From Candidatus Peregrinibacteria bacterium HGW-Peregrinibacteria-1 (GTDB lineage Bacteria; Patescibacteriota; Gracilibacteria; UBA1369; LOWO2-01-FULL-3), in NCBI GenBank assembly GCA_002839505.1, contig PGYE01000001.1, positions 523,995 to 587,994 on the forward strand: a stretch of DNA of 64,000 nucleotides. Reading direction: 5' to 3'. The position numbers and the translations under genes are program-made. This document shows positions 32,353 to 41,300 of this stretch, piece after piece; the first letter of the stretch is position 1, and each line of letters starts with the position of its first letter. The notes beneath the pieces are model-generated. The model had not been told where the DNA came from. It was given only the letters and a program-made list of their open reading frames with translations, and searched no databases.

Positions 32353-32847
32353 ATGAAAAAATTACTTTTATTGTCCATTTTAGCTTTCAGTATAGTTTTT
32401 GCAGCAGGTTGTGCACCACAAGCTACTGAGCAACCTTCAAGCACCGAGGAAACCTCGACTACTGAGGAAGAAGTTCAAGTGGAAGAGCAAACTGACGATC
32501 AGGCAGAATCCGATGATGCCGAAGTCATATCTTACACCAATGCCAACTATGGTTTTACTTTAGAACTGCCTCAATCATGGGCCGGTTACCAAGCTTCTGA
32601 GGTAGCAAACGATGGAACTATCTGTTTTAGCCTCCCTTCTGCTGGCGGGCAACCTTTCTGTATTTTTCAGCTATATGTAGTATCACTCGACACAAACCTT
32701 TCTAGCAGTTTGAAATTGGTGGGTGAAACAAGTACTTGGAAAATCGCAACTGACAACTCAACTTCATGTGAACAGTTCAACGATCTTCAATGCGACAGAA
32801 CAGCAGATATAGCGGCAATTCTTGCAAGCTTTGAAGTAATCAACTAG
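32353..32847 (+). CDS. Lipoprotein of unknown function
   Basis: 164 aa. Signal peptide with a lipobox (LLLLSILAFSIVFAAGC), then a Thr/Glu-rich linker to about residue 60 and a small domain starting SYTNANYGFTLELPQSWAGY. The overall plan (anchor, acidic linker, YGFxLxxPxxW domain) resembles the 23129 product. Followed by a terminator. Confidence 0.85.
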   Translation: MKKLLLLSILAFSIVFAAGCAPQATEQPSSTEETSTTEEEVQVEEQTDDQAESDDAEVISYTNANYGFTLELPQSWAGYQASEVANDGTICFSLPSAGGQPFCIFQLYVVSLDTNLSSSLKLVGETSTWKIATDNSTSCEQFNDLQCDRTADIAAILASFEVIN

Positions 32848-32871
32848 TAAACCGACAGACGCCCCACACCC

Positions 32872-32903
32872 AAAAGAGCAAAATATTATTTTTGCTCTTT
32901 TTT
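32872..32903 (+). terminator. Rho-independent terminator
   Basis: AAAAGAGCAAAA and its complement TTTTTGCTCTTTTTT, with a short AT loop, 24 bases after the lipoprotein stop. Confidence 0.85.
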
Positions 32904-32943
32904 CGCATTCACACTACAATGACGACAAGGCAACCAACTTTAT

Positions 32944-33741
32944 ATGGCATGGCGAATACTAACACCACTATCACTGGTGAAATTCAATCGAATTTCTCAC
33001 AAAAAATCACAAAAGCATTATGTGAATACAAATGGCTGTTGTCTTTTTATTTGGCTATCAATTATTACAACGGCCTTATTCGTTTATTTCCCAATCACAG
33101 CGATCACAGTCTTTTTTCTTAGCATTGTAATTTTTTGGTATTGGGCCAAAACTCCAAAGCAGAGAGCCAATCGTAAGTTACAAAGAGCCAAAAAATCTTG
33201 TCGCAAGGGTAGCTTCAGCAAGGCCGTAAAAATTCTTACCGAAGCCCGAAGACTTGACCCTACTAATAGGGAGATCAGTGCATTACTGGGCCTAACACTC
33301 TACAATGCTGGCAAATTTGATGCTGCCATTCTTCATTTCAAGTACTTTCTTAGAAAGAGAGGCCCTGACCCTACGGCACAATTTATTATGGCAAAATGCT
33401 TTTATGAAACAAAAAAATACCAAGAAGCTATCAAAATCCTCCAGCACCTTCCGGAAAACCCCGACCGACAGCTTCAGATCATTCGATTATTAGGGGCCTG
33501 CTTTGCCGCCGAAGAACAGCATGAATTAGCCATTAATGTTTTCAAAACCGCACCTTTATCAGAGGAATACCTTGACGAGGAATTAATAGACATACACTAT
33601 AATCTCGCACTAGCCTACAAGGCCACTAAGAATTATGAAAGCGCCCTAGAGCATCTGAAAATAATCTATGCCCACGACATTGCCTACAGAAATGTTTCCC
33701 AAGAAATCATCGAGCTCGAAAATGAAATCAATGAGGGCTAG
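32944..33741 (+). CDS. Membrane protein with TPR domain
   Basis: 265 aa. Two N-terminal transmembrane helices (CLFIWLSIITTALFVYFP, ITVFFLSIVIFWYWAKTP) followed by about four TPR units (AVKILTEARRLDPTNREISA, AAILHFKYFLRKRGPDPTAQ, EAIKILQHLP, SALEHLKIIYAHD). Likely a membrane-tethered scaffold. The exact start is unclear: another frame is open over the first 60 codons, and the start here lacks a good ribosome site. Confidence 0.78.
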   Translation: MAWRILTPLSLVKFNRISHKKSQKHYVNTNGCCLFIWLSIITTALFVYFPITAITVFFLSIVIFWYWAKTPKQRANRKLQRAKKSCRKGSFSKAVKILTEARRLDPTNREISALLGLTLYNAGKFDAAILHFKYFLRKRGPDPTAQFIMAKCFYETKKYQEAIKILQHLPENPDRQLQIIRLLGACFAAEEQHELAINVFKTAPLSEEYLDEELIDIHYNLALAYKATKNYESALEHLKIIYAHDIAYRNVSQEIIELENEINEG

Positions 33742-33758
33742 CCCATCACAATCAAAAT

Positions 33759-33786
33759 TTGCACAACACCTCCAATATGTTAAAAT
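33759..33786 (+). promoter_or_regulatory. Predicted promoter of the 33819 gene pair
   Basis: TTGCAC at 33759-33764, TAAAAT at 33781-33786 (16-base spacer) with TGT before it, an extended -10. Confidence 0.5.
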
Positions 33787-33818
33787 ATCAAAGATCTTAG
33801 TTTCTTAATCCTACTCCT

Positions 33819-34154
33819 ATGGAAGGAGAACAAGAGCGATCCGTATCGACTTCAAACAATGGAATCGTCAAAAAGCTTGCAAACTTGCAGGTCTATTTAC
33901 CGGGACAACAAAGGCACATCTATGAATTTGCCAAGTTTTTAGCTCAACGCGCCTATGAAAACATGACCCCAAATGATTTCAAATTAATGGCCGACTTGGC
34001 AATCGAAGACCTTATCAGGGGGCACGATGCAAATACCGGCAACCCAATTAAAGGGCCCCTTTCTTATTACCCGAAAACCATTTGGACATCACTCTACTTT
34101 TTTGTCCCCAAAATATCCGATGCAATTTTCATCGATAACAACAAAATCTTATGA
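33819..34154 (+). CDS. Small protein of unknown function
   Basis: 111 aa, soluble, with a helical centre (IYEFAKFLAQRAYENMTPND). Overlaps the following membrane protein by four bases (ATGA), so the two are probably made together. No family recognised. Confidence 0.7.
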   Translation: MEGEQERSVSTSNNGIVKKLANLQVYLPGQQRHIYEFAKFLAQRAYENMTPNDFKLMADLAIEDLIRGHDANTGNPIKGPLSYYPKTIWTSLYFFVPKISDAIFIDNNKIL

Positions 34155-34657
34155 ACCAAGAAATCGTTTTTTCGGAAACCCAGAAATTTAAGCAACCATG
34201 GATTTGGATCATCTTACTCGGATTGAATGGACTAATTATCTATTCGATAATCCAACAAGCCGTTTACGGCAATCCCATCGGGAATAACCCTATGAGCACC
34301 TCCGGTCTCTTCATCACTCTGGCCCTCATGCTATTGCTGACAGCACTCTTTGTCGCATTTAAGCTCGAAACTCGAGTCAGCAAAAATGGCCTCAGTGTAA
34401 GATTGTTTCCCATACACCTGACCCCACGCAAATACACATGGGATCAATTTTCCAAGGTCTATGTGCGACAATATCGTCCAATTATCGAATTTGGCGGCTG
34501 GGGACTTCGAGGATTGAGCAAGAACCGCGCGCTCAATGTGTCAGGCAACAAAGGCCTTCAGCTCGTCTTTACCAACGGAAAAAAATTATTGATCGGAACC
34601 CAGCGAGAACAGGAACTTCGCTCAGTTCTCAATGATATAGGACAAATAAAAGAATAG
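34151..34657 (+). CDS. Two-helix membrane protein with PH-like C-terminal region
   Basis: 168 aa. Two transmembrane helices (IWIILLGLNGLIIYSIIQ, FITLALMLLLTALFVAF) followed by a beta-rich domain (ETRVSKNGLSVRLFPIHLTP, GLQLVFTNGKKLLIGTQR) resembling bacterial PH-like domains. Function unknown. Confidence 0.72.
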   Translation: MNQEIVFSETQKFKQPWIWIILLGLNGLIIYSIIQQAVYGNPIGNNPMSTSGLFITLALMLLLTALFVAFKLETRVSKNGLSVRLFPIHLTPRKYTWDQFSKVYVRQYRPIIEFGGWGLRGLSKNRALNVSGNKGLQLVFTNGKKLLIGTQREQELRSVLNDIGQIKE

Positions 34658-34664
34658 AACACCG

Positions 34665-35255
34665 ATGAAACTACGACCAGCTAAGATCATCCCGATGACT
34701 TCGCAGGAATGGTCTTCAGCTAAAAGACTTTCTGTAACATACAGTTTCATTGAATCCAACATCGGAAAACTCATTGTTGCCTCTAGTCAAAAGGGGATTT
34801 GCTTCCTTGCCTTCTATGATTCACAAACGAACCCCACAAAAGAATTGCAACAAGCCTTCCCTCAAGCAAATTTGCTCCACAAGCAACAACCAATCCACCT
34901 AGCAGCTCAAGAGCTCTACCAGACCCATAGCAGCAATATTGCCACCAAGTCCGACATATCACACCTTCCTCTGCACATCAAAGGTACAGATTTCCAACAC
35001 CAAGTATGGGAAACACTTCTAGACATACCATATGGGCAGACACGCACATATCAAGATATTGCCCGGAAAATCAATAATCCCAAAGCCACTCGTGCCGTAG
35101 GTACTGCAATCGGTCAAAATCCAATAGCCATCATCATTCCTTGTCACCGCGTAATCACAAAGTCCGGAAAACTCGGAGGATACAAATGGGGAGCCGACCT
35201 TAAAGCTTCCATACTAAGGCACGAAGTAGGCAATTCCCAAAAAGGGGAGATGTAG
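34665..35255 (+). CDS. ogt: Methylated-DNA--protein-cysteine methyltransferase
   Basis: 196 aa. Active-site motif IIPCHRVITKSGKLGGYKWG with the acceptor cysteine, preceded by the winged-helix FQHQVWETLLDIPYGQTRTY and ARAVGTAIGQNPIAI-type helix (here TRAVGTAIGQNPIAI). It repairs O6-alkylguanine by suicidal methyl transfer. A short N-terminal domain is present, as in Ogt/AdaB types. Its 3' end overlaps the convergent membrane gene by 42 bases. Confidence 0.93.
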   Translation: MKLRPAKIIPMTSQEWSSAKRLSVTYSFIESNIGKLIVASSQKGICFLAFYDSQTNPTKELQQAFPQANLLHKQQPIHLAAQELYQTHSSNIATKSDISHLPLHIKGTDFQHQVWETLLDIPYGQTRTYQDIARKINNPKATRAVGTAIGQNPIAIIIPCHRVITKSGKLGGYKWGADLKASILRHEVGNSQKGEM

Positions 35256-35963
35256 AATGTATATCGCTAGCGAATGCCTACCACACCAATCAATCGGCAT
35301 AAGATAAGCTTTTAACGATTCCATTTTTTTACTTAAAAATGCTACGACCACAGAGTTGTGTTCAAAATTTTTATACAAAGTTTCTCCCAGAAACACTCCA
35401 ACACCAATCACCGCAAACCATGGGAAAATAGGAAAGTAATCTAAAGCACCGCCTCCCCAACTTGCAAAACCCAATATATACAGCGGATAATTTGAAAACT
35501 CTTGCAATATCCCAGCATGGAAAAAGCCACCCACCATAAATATCATCGCCACAGCCAAAGCCCACCACCTCCTACCAACCAATCCGCTAAAAAACACAAT
35601 TCCCAAGCCGATCGTATGCAATACGCCCCACTTCACAAAAAACTCTGGCGCAACAACCAGACTTCCCAGAGTCACCAAATATCCCAGCCCGATAATCAGC
35701 ATCCCACGACGCAGCTGCTTTAGCACAAAAGTCCTATAAGACTTCCCAACTCCAGAATATTTTTGCCACACAACACTCAGCGAAACCCCCGCCAACCCCA
35801 AAAACAAAAACTGTATCACCCTCGCCATCACCAGAAAGCCACCACTGTACAACTCAACTGAAATCTTCCCAAAAAGATTCAGGGCAAACAAAAAATGAAA
35901 TATCACCATCAAAATAACCGATATTCCCCTCAAAACATCAATTTCAATAAACCGCTTCGACAT
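35214..35963 (-). CDS. DUF1624 / heparan-alpha-glucosaminide acetyltransferase-like membrane protein
   Basis: 249 aa, about seven transmembrane helices. MSKRFIEIDVLRGISVILMV, with the E-x-D-x-x-R-G motif, opens many acyltransferase-3-like DUF1624 proteins; LFLGLAGVSLSVVWQKYS and the terminal GRHSLAIYILHLPFL complete the pattern. Probably transfers acyl groups across the membrane. Convergent overlap with ogt. Confidence 0.85.
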   Translation of the reverse strand: MSKRFIEIDVLRGISVILMVIFHFLFALNLFGKISVELYSGGFLVMARVIQFLFLGLAGVSLSVVWQKYSGVGKSYRTFVLKQLRRGMLIIGLGYLVTLGSLVVAPEFFVKWGVLHTIGLGIVFFSGLVGRRWWALAVAMIFMVGGFFHAGILQEFSNYPLYILGFASWGGGALDYFPIFPWFAVIGVGVFLGETLYKNFEHNSVVVAFLSKKMESLKAYLMPIDWCGRHSLAIYILHLPFLGIAYFVP

Positions 35964-36066
35964 AAACCCTAATAAAAATTTAAGAAAAAAGTAAAACTCC
36001 TACCAATAATAGATATAAACGCTACAATAGCAAACGCAAGCTTCAAATTTCTTAGACTAGCCTCAA

Positions 36067-37347
36067 ATGCTCGATTTCAATGAGACATTCCAGACCGCCC
36101 TCGACCACATGGAACAAACCACCGATCACATTTTTCTTACCGGACGAGCCGGCACTGGTAAATCCACACTTCTGACATACTTCACAAAAAACACCGCAAA
36201 GCCTCACGCCATTATCGCTCCCACCGGCGTCGCCGCCCTCAATGTCAAAGGCGAAACCATTCACTCATTTTTTGGTTTCCGCCCCAACATCACGCCGCAA
36301 GACGCCATCAGAGAGGCTCGCCAAACCGAAAAATCACAACTCTATCAAAAAATCACCACACTAATAATTGATGAAATCTCCATGGTCAGAGCCGACCTTG
36401 TAGACTGTATTGACCTCTTTCTCAAGACCGTCCGCAACAGCCCCGAGCCTTTTGGCGGCGTCCAGATGATCTTTATCGGCGACATTTATCAGCTTCCCCC
36501 TGTCGTCACCAAAGACGACGAAATCATCTTCACCAGCACCTACGCCAGTCCGTATTTCTTCGACTCCGACATCTTCCACTCCACTAACTTTCAATACAAA
36601 TATATTGAACTTATGGAAGTTTATCGCCAACGCGACAAAAAATTCATCAACCTCCTAGACAAAGTCCGCACCAATACCATCACTCTCACCGAGCTCGAAA
36701 ATCTCAACCAGCGCTACAATCCGGATTTTCACGATTATGACGACCAATATATCTACCTAACAACCACCAACAAAGCCGCCCAAGAAATCAACCACCACAA
36801 ACTCCACGAACTTGGAACCAGAAGTTACACCTACACCGGAAGCCGCAACAAAGATTTCCCCGCCAACCAACTCCCAACCGATGAAAAACTAACTCTCAAA
36901 GAAAGCGCCCAAATAATGTTTCTCAACAATGACCCGGCCGGCCGCTGGGTAAACGGAACAATCGGCCACATCCTTGAGGTCAATCACGAAGGAATCATCG
37001 CAATTACCACCGAAGGCAAAGAAGTCGAAGTCAAACCCTTTACATGGCGCATGTATGGCTACACATACAACGCCACCAGTGACGCCCTCTCCCAAGAACC
37101 GCTTGGATCATTTACTCAATTACCAGTCAAACTTGCTTGGGCCATCACCATCCACAAAAGCCAGGGCAAAACATTTGATAATGTGATCATCGACCTAGGG
37201 TGGGGGAGCTTCGCCCACGGCCAAACCTATGTTGCTTTCAGCCGCTGCCGAAGTCTCAACGGTATCATACTGAAAAAACCCATAGAACCGCGCCACATCA
37301 TCATGGATGATCGCGTAAAATCATTTGTCGAGTACCTTGAGAGATAA
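36067..37347 (+). CDS. PIF1-like superfamily 1B helicase
   Basis: 426 aa. Walker A FLTGRAGTGKSTLLTYF, Walker B LIIDEISMVRADL, motif III FIGDIYQLPPVV, then a 1B insertion, motif V AITIHKSQGKTFDNVIIDLG and motif VI GQTYVAFSRCRSLNGI. 5'-3' DNA helicase of the Pif1/RecD2-like class, common in CPR genomes. Stand-alone. Confidence 0.93.
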   Translation: MLDFNETFQTALDHMEQTTDHIFLTGRAGTGKSTLLTYFTKNTAKPHAIIAPTGVAALNVKGETIHSFFGFRPNITPQDAIREARQTEKSQLYQKITTLIIDEISMVRADLVDCIDLFLKTVRNSPEPFGGVQMIFIGDIYQLPPVVTKDDEIIFTSTYASPYFFDSDIFHSTNFQYKYIELMEVYRQRDKKFINLLDKVRTNTITLTELENLNQRYNPDFHDYDDQYIYLTTTNKAAQEINHHKLHELGTRSYTYTGSRNKDFPANQLPTDEKLTLKESAQIMFLNNDPAGRWVNGTIGHILEVNHEGIIAITTEGKEVEVKPFTWRMYGYTYNATSDALSQEPLGSFTQLPVKLAWAITIHKSQGKTFDNVIIDLGWGSFAHGQTYVAFSRCRSLNGIILKKPIEPRHIIMDDRVKSFVEYLER

Positions 37348-37375
37348 GATAGCGACAGTAATCTAAGCTCCATTA

Positions 37376-37897
37376 CTACTTATCGCTCTCATCCATCTCA
37401 TAAACATCCGGAAGATTGCGATACTTTTCGCCGTAATCAAACCCAAACCCGACGACAAAACGCTCACCACTATATTCAAAAGCCTTATATTTTGGATTAA
37501 TATCATGAACCAATCGCTTGGAATCCTTATTAACAAAAACCGCAACCTCAACACTCCTCGCTCCACGCCCCAACAATAAATCCTTCACAAACGCCACCGT
37601 CTTACCAGTATCAATGATATCCTCCGCAATAATCACATCCTTACCTGCCACATCACAATCAAGCTCCTTAGTAATACGCAGATCACCACTTTCTGTCCCG
37701 TCTCCATAACTACTAATCCCGACAAATTCAATGCTTACATCGCCAACAATCTTCACCAACAAATGAGACATAAAAACCGTACACCCCTTCAAAACCCCCA
37801 ATAAAACGACTTCACGCCCCTGATAATCATTAGATATCTCCTCACCAACTTCCGCAAAACGCCTCAAGATATCACTATTTGAGTATAAAATTTTCAT
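37376..37897 (-). CDS. hpt: Hypoxanthine phosphoribosyltransferase
   Basis: 173 aa. VVLLGVLKGCTVFMSHLLVK (pyrophosphate loop), VIIAEDIIDTGKTVAFVKDL (PRPP-binding motif) and the late VVGFGFDYGEKYRNLPDVY (purine pocket) identify HPRT. Converts hypoxanthine or guanine to IMP/GMP with PRPP, complementing the purine genes downstream on the same strand. Confidence 0.95.
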   Translation of the reverse strand: MKILYSNSDILRRFAEVGEEISNDYQGREVVLLGVLKGCTVFMSHLLVKIVGDVSIEFVGISSYGDGTESGDLRITKELDCDVAGKDVIIAEDIIDTGKTVAFVKDLLLGRGARSVEVAVFVNKDSKRLVHDINPKYKAFEYSGERFVVGFGFDYGEKYRNLPDVYEMDESDK

Positions 37898-37971
37898 AAG
37901 TAAAAATTATTTCCAAAACGATAGCACTATAAAAAAGTTTTGCAATCTTTATAGACTTCACACATTTGAAT

Positions 37972-38000
37972 TTGAAAGAAGAACATCCTTGATGTATAGT
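37972..38000 (+). promoter_or_regulatory. Predicted promoter of the YtxH-like gene
   Basis: TTGAAA at 37972-37977 and TATAGT at 37995-38000, 17 bases apart. Confidence 0.5.
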
Positions 38001-38028
38001 GACAGATGTACAATAACCAAAACAAATT

Positions 38029-38385
38029 ATGTTCAGAGGAATAAAATCATTACTTACAGGTCTTGCTGCCGGCATCGGACTTGGAGTACTTTTCGCGCCT
38101 AAAAAAGGTGACGAACTCCGCAAGGAAATTCAGAAAGAAGTTGAAAAAGGCGGCACCGGCATGAAAACGATCAGTAAAAACTTGAAGGAAATGGGCGGCG
38201 ATCTTAGTGAAACAACCAAGCAAACATATGAAAAAATTGCCGAGAGTGAGCTTATGAAAAAAGCAAACTCCGAGGTCAAAAGCGCCTACAACAAACATGT
38301 ACCTGCCAAAACCAAGAAAACAATCAATAAGGCCGTTAAAGAAGTTAAAGGAAAATTAAGCAAAAAGAACGCAAAGAAAAAATAG
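38029..38385 (+). CDS. YtxH-like membrane-anchored protein
   Basis: 118 aa. Short N-terminal helix LLTGLAAGIGLGVLFAPKKG with the G-x-L-x-APxxG pattern of YtxH proteins, then a lysine/glutamate-rich helical tail with KTISKNLKEMGGDLSETTKQ and a basic end (KLSKKNAKKK). General stress-type protein in Bacillus; role here unknown. Confidence 0.82.
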   Translation: MFRGIKSLLTGLAAGIGLGVLFAPKKGDELRKEIQKEVEKGGTGMKTISKNLKEMGGDLSETTKQTYEKIAESELMKKANSEVKSAYNKHVPAKTKKTINKAVKEVKGKLSKKNAKKK

Positions 38386-38446
38386 TCTTAAAAGGATATT
38401 CAATTACTTTAAAGGACTTTGTTACAGCTACTACAGCTGATCACCC

Positions 38447-38478
38447 AGAAAGAACTCCTAACCTTAGGAGTTCTTTCT
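38447..38478. terminator. Perfect hairpin shared by the YtxH gene and purD 3' ends
   Basis: AGAAAGAACTCCTAA and its reverse complement with a two-base loop. The T-run is weak on both sides. The hairpin overlaps the last codons of purD, so it probably serves the convergent transcripts. Confidence 0.6.
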
Positions 38479-39816
38479 AAATCCGTTCATAGATTGAATT
38501 TTTTCTTCTATCACCGCCGCTTTACCAATATCAGATCGATATCTTACCGCGCCTCTCACCATTTCCACTCCACTCTGCGCAATACGCTCGGCCTCTTCAA
38601 GCGTAGCTCCAATTCCCACAAATGCCACTGCCCGAGATCCCAACATTCGCAACTCCCCATCCACCTCTTCCACAGATCCCAAATAAACCTGAAGCTGCCT
38701 CTCATCCAAAACGCTATCAACAGGTAGCTCCAACCACAGACGGTTATCTGCATCTCCTCGGACACCATCTGGATACCACTGCGGAACGACATATTTACAC
38801 ACCGTCGCCATATTGCTAAACAGCACCTCTACCTCATCCAACTTGCCATCAATCATCGCCTCACATATCTCCACCAAATCTCCATCCAAAAGCGTCAAAA
38901 CATTCATTGCCTCCGGATCCCCATACCTAGCATTATATTCAATCAGCCGCACCCCATCTGCCACCGCCATAAACCCACCATAAAGGACACCAACATACTT
39001 CACCCCAGTCTCCTCATGAACCGCTGCCACCACCTTTTCAGTAATCTCAACTGCACTCAATAAATCATCATCACTCAAAAAGGGGAGTGAGCCACCCTGA
39101 AAACTATAAGTGCCCATACCACCTGTATTTGGGCCCACATCCCCATCAAATGCTCGTTTATGATCTTGTACCACCGGCATTGGGATCACCGTCACACCAT
39201 CACAAAAAAACAACACACTAAACTCCTGCCCCACAAGCTTCTCCTCCACCACGACTCTCCCAGAACCAGCCAAGCACTCCTTGGCATAATCGATTCCCTC
39301 ATCCAAACCAATCAAATGCTCACCTCCGACCTTCACCCCCTTACCACCTCGCAAACCGTCATCCTTCACAACATACGCATCTCCCAATTCGGCAAACCAC
39401 GCCTCCAGATCATCAACACTAGCAACATCATCAAAAACCTTAAACTTCGGATTCCCAGTTATCCCATATTTAGCCAGCAAGTCCCTTGTAAAGCCTTTTG
39501 AAGTTTCCAGTTTCGCCACCTCACTTCTCGGCGAGGCCGACTTTACACCTGCTCTTTCGAGGGCATCCACCACACCTTTTTCCAATGGTAACTCCGGTCC
39601 AATTACTGCAAAATCAACTTTGTGATTCAGCGCAAAATCTACAATTGCCTCCACATCATCGACACTCGCTAATAGATACTCCTCCGATAAAGACACAATC
39701 CCTGGATTTTCATTTGGCCCGACCACAAAAAGCTCCACATCCTCACTACTAGCCTTCAGTTTTTCCGCGATAATATGCTCCCTTGCCCCACAACCAATCA
39801 GTAAAATTTTCTTCAT
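38464..39816 (-). CDS. purD: Phosphoribosylamine--glycine ligase
   Basis: 450 aa from ATG at 39816 (MKKILLIGCGAREHIIAEKL). ATP-grasp layout: FVVGPNENPGIVSL, VDFAVIGPELPLEKGVVDAL, the central AYVVKDDGLRGGKGVKV, the loop VGPNTGGMGTYSF and LIEYNARYGDPEAMNVLTLL with metal ligands. It makes GAR in de novo purine synthesis. The gene follows purF on the same strand with an 18-base gap; the pair suggests a purine operon. Confidence 0.94.
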   Translation of the reverse strand: MKKILLIGCGAREHIIAEKLKASSEDVELFVVGPNENPGIVSLSEEYLLASVDDVEAIVDFALNHKVDFAVIGPELPLEKGVVDALERAGVKSASPRSEVAKLETSKGFTRDLLAKYGITGNPKFKVFDDVASVDDLEAWFAELGDAYVVKDDGLRGGKGVKVGGEHLIGLDEGIDYAKECLAGSGRVVVEEKLVGQEFSVLFFCDGVTVIPMPVVQDHKRAFDGDVGPNTGGMGTYSFQGGSLPFLSDDDLLSAVEITEKVVAAVHEETGVKYVGVLYGGFMAVADGVRLIEYNARYGDPEAMNVLTLLDGDLVEICEAMIDGKLDEVEVLFSNMATVCKYVVPQWYPDGVRGDADNRLWLELPVDSVLDERQLQVYLGSVEEVDGELRMLGSRAVAFVGIGATLEEAERIAQSGVEMVRGAVRYRSDIGKAAVIEEKIQSMNGFRKNS

Positions 39817-39833
39817 AAACAAAACGCTTATAA

Positions 39834-41288
39834 TTATTTAGGCCTTTCTTGGCTCCTACAGCTGGACTGCTCCCTCAGAACCTCTTCCGTCACATCACCA
39901 GTCACATAACGCCCATCAAAACACGACATATCCATATCCTTGATGTTTGGGTTCCCTTCAAGACAAGCCTCCTTCATATCATCAATATCACCATAAAACA
40001 GTTCATCCGCACCTATCAACGCCCCGATATCTTCCACTTTGACATTTGCCGCAACCAACTCCTCCTGAGTTGCAATATCAATTCCATACAAATTAGGATA
40101 ACGCACCGGAGGAGAATAAGAACAGAAATAAATCTTCTTTGCACCCGCACGACGCACCATCTCAATTATTTGTCGCGAAGTATTACCCCTCACGATACTA
40201 TCATCCACCAAAAGGACATTCTTCCCATTAATCTCCAAAGGAATCGGATTCAATTTATAACGAATCGACTTTTTCCTCTTCTCCTGCCCCGGCATAATAA
40301 AAGTTCTCCCCACATACCTATTCTTGACCAGACCCTCACTATATTTCACCTCCAACTCACTTGCCAAAGCCAACGCCGCCGACCTCGAAGAATCCGGCAC
40401 CGGCATCACAACATCTATATCAAGCCCAGCATCTTTAATCTGACCTGCAAGCTTCTGCCCCATTCTCATACGAGCCTTATAAACCGAAATCCCATCAATC
40501 ATCGAATCCGGCCTCGCAAAATAGACATACTCAAACACACATGGTGCCTGCCCCTTCTTCACAACCGTCCTCCTGTGAACAGTTCGCGTCCTCTCATCAA
40601 TAAACACCGCCTCCCCCGGCCCTACATCTCCGACCAAATCAAACCCCAATATATCGAGCGTCACCGACTCCGAAGCAAAAATATATTCCTTAGCAATTCC
40701 CTTATCCCTCACCCCCATAAGAAGCGGTCTAATACCGTAAGGATCCCGGAATGCCACAAACCCCTGCTTACCAATATATGCCACAATACTGTATGCACCC
40801 TTAGCCCTCGTCTGGACGCTTTCAACAGCCTTCCATACACTTTCCGGCGTAATCACATCATCATGAAAACGACTCAACGCATTGGTAAAAAGATTCAGAA
40901 TCACCTCACCATCACTATCAGAATTCACCATCCTATGATCCTTCTCAAAAATTTCTTTTTTCAGCTCTCGAGAATTAAAAAGATTACCATTATGAGCCAT
41001 CATCACACCAAATGGAGCCGAATCATAAAACGGCTGCAATTCACCGATATCACCGGTTCCTATCGTTGCATAACGGGTATGACCAATCCCAACATAACCC
41101 GTTAACCGCGGCACATGGCGATCCGTAAACACATCCGTCACCAATCCATAAGCCTTTCTAAAATGAAATTTACCATCAAAAGTTCCGATACCCGCGGCAT
41201 CTTGCCCCCTATGCTGCAATGTCACCAAACCATCGTACAAATCTTGTGCGACCTGATCATAACCATAAATTCCAATAATTCCGCACAT
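39834..41288 (-). CDS. purF: Amidophosphoribosyltransferase
   Basis: 484 aa. MCGIIGIYGYDQVAQDLYDG gives the N-terminal nucleophile Cys after Met removal; glutaminase-domain blocks are TLQHRGQDAAGIGT and GHTRYATIGTGDIGELQPF. The PRPP motif NVLLVDDSIVRGNTSRQIIE is intact. Catalyses the first committed step of purine synthesis. Second in a folD-purF-purD row. Confidence 0.95.
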   Translation of the reverse strand: MCGIIGIYGYDQVAQDLYDGLVTLQHRGQDAAGIGTFDGKFHFRKAYGLVTDVFTDRHVPRLTGYVGIGHTRYATIGTGDIGELQPFYDSAPFGVMMAHNGNLFNSRELKKEIFEKDHRMVNSDSDGEVILNLFTNALSRFHDDVITPESVWKAVESVQTRAKGAYSIVAYIGKQGFVAFRDPYGIRPLLMGVRDKGIAKEYIFASESVTLDILGFDLVGDVGPGEAVFIDERTRTVHRRTVVKKGQAPCVFEYVYFARPDSMIDGISVYKARMRMGQKLAGQIKDAGLDIDVVMPVPDSSRSAALALASELEVKYSEGLVKNRYVGRTFIMPGQEKRKKSIRYKLNPIPLEINGKNVLLVDDSIVRGNTSRQIIEMVRRAGAKKIYFCSYSPPVRYPNLYGIDIATQEELVAANVKVEDIGALIGADELFYGDIDDMKEACLEGNPNIKDMDMSCFDGRYVTGDVTEEVLREQSSCRSQERPK

Positions 41289-41300
41289 ATCGATTATTGT

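Noticed and set aside
39849-41105. 418-codon ORF opposite purF
   Set aside because: Shadow of purF; the minus frame has all PurF motifs.
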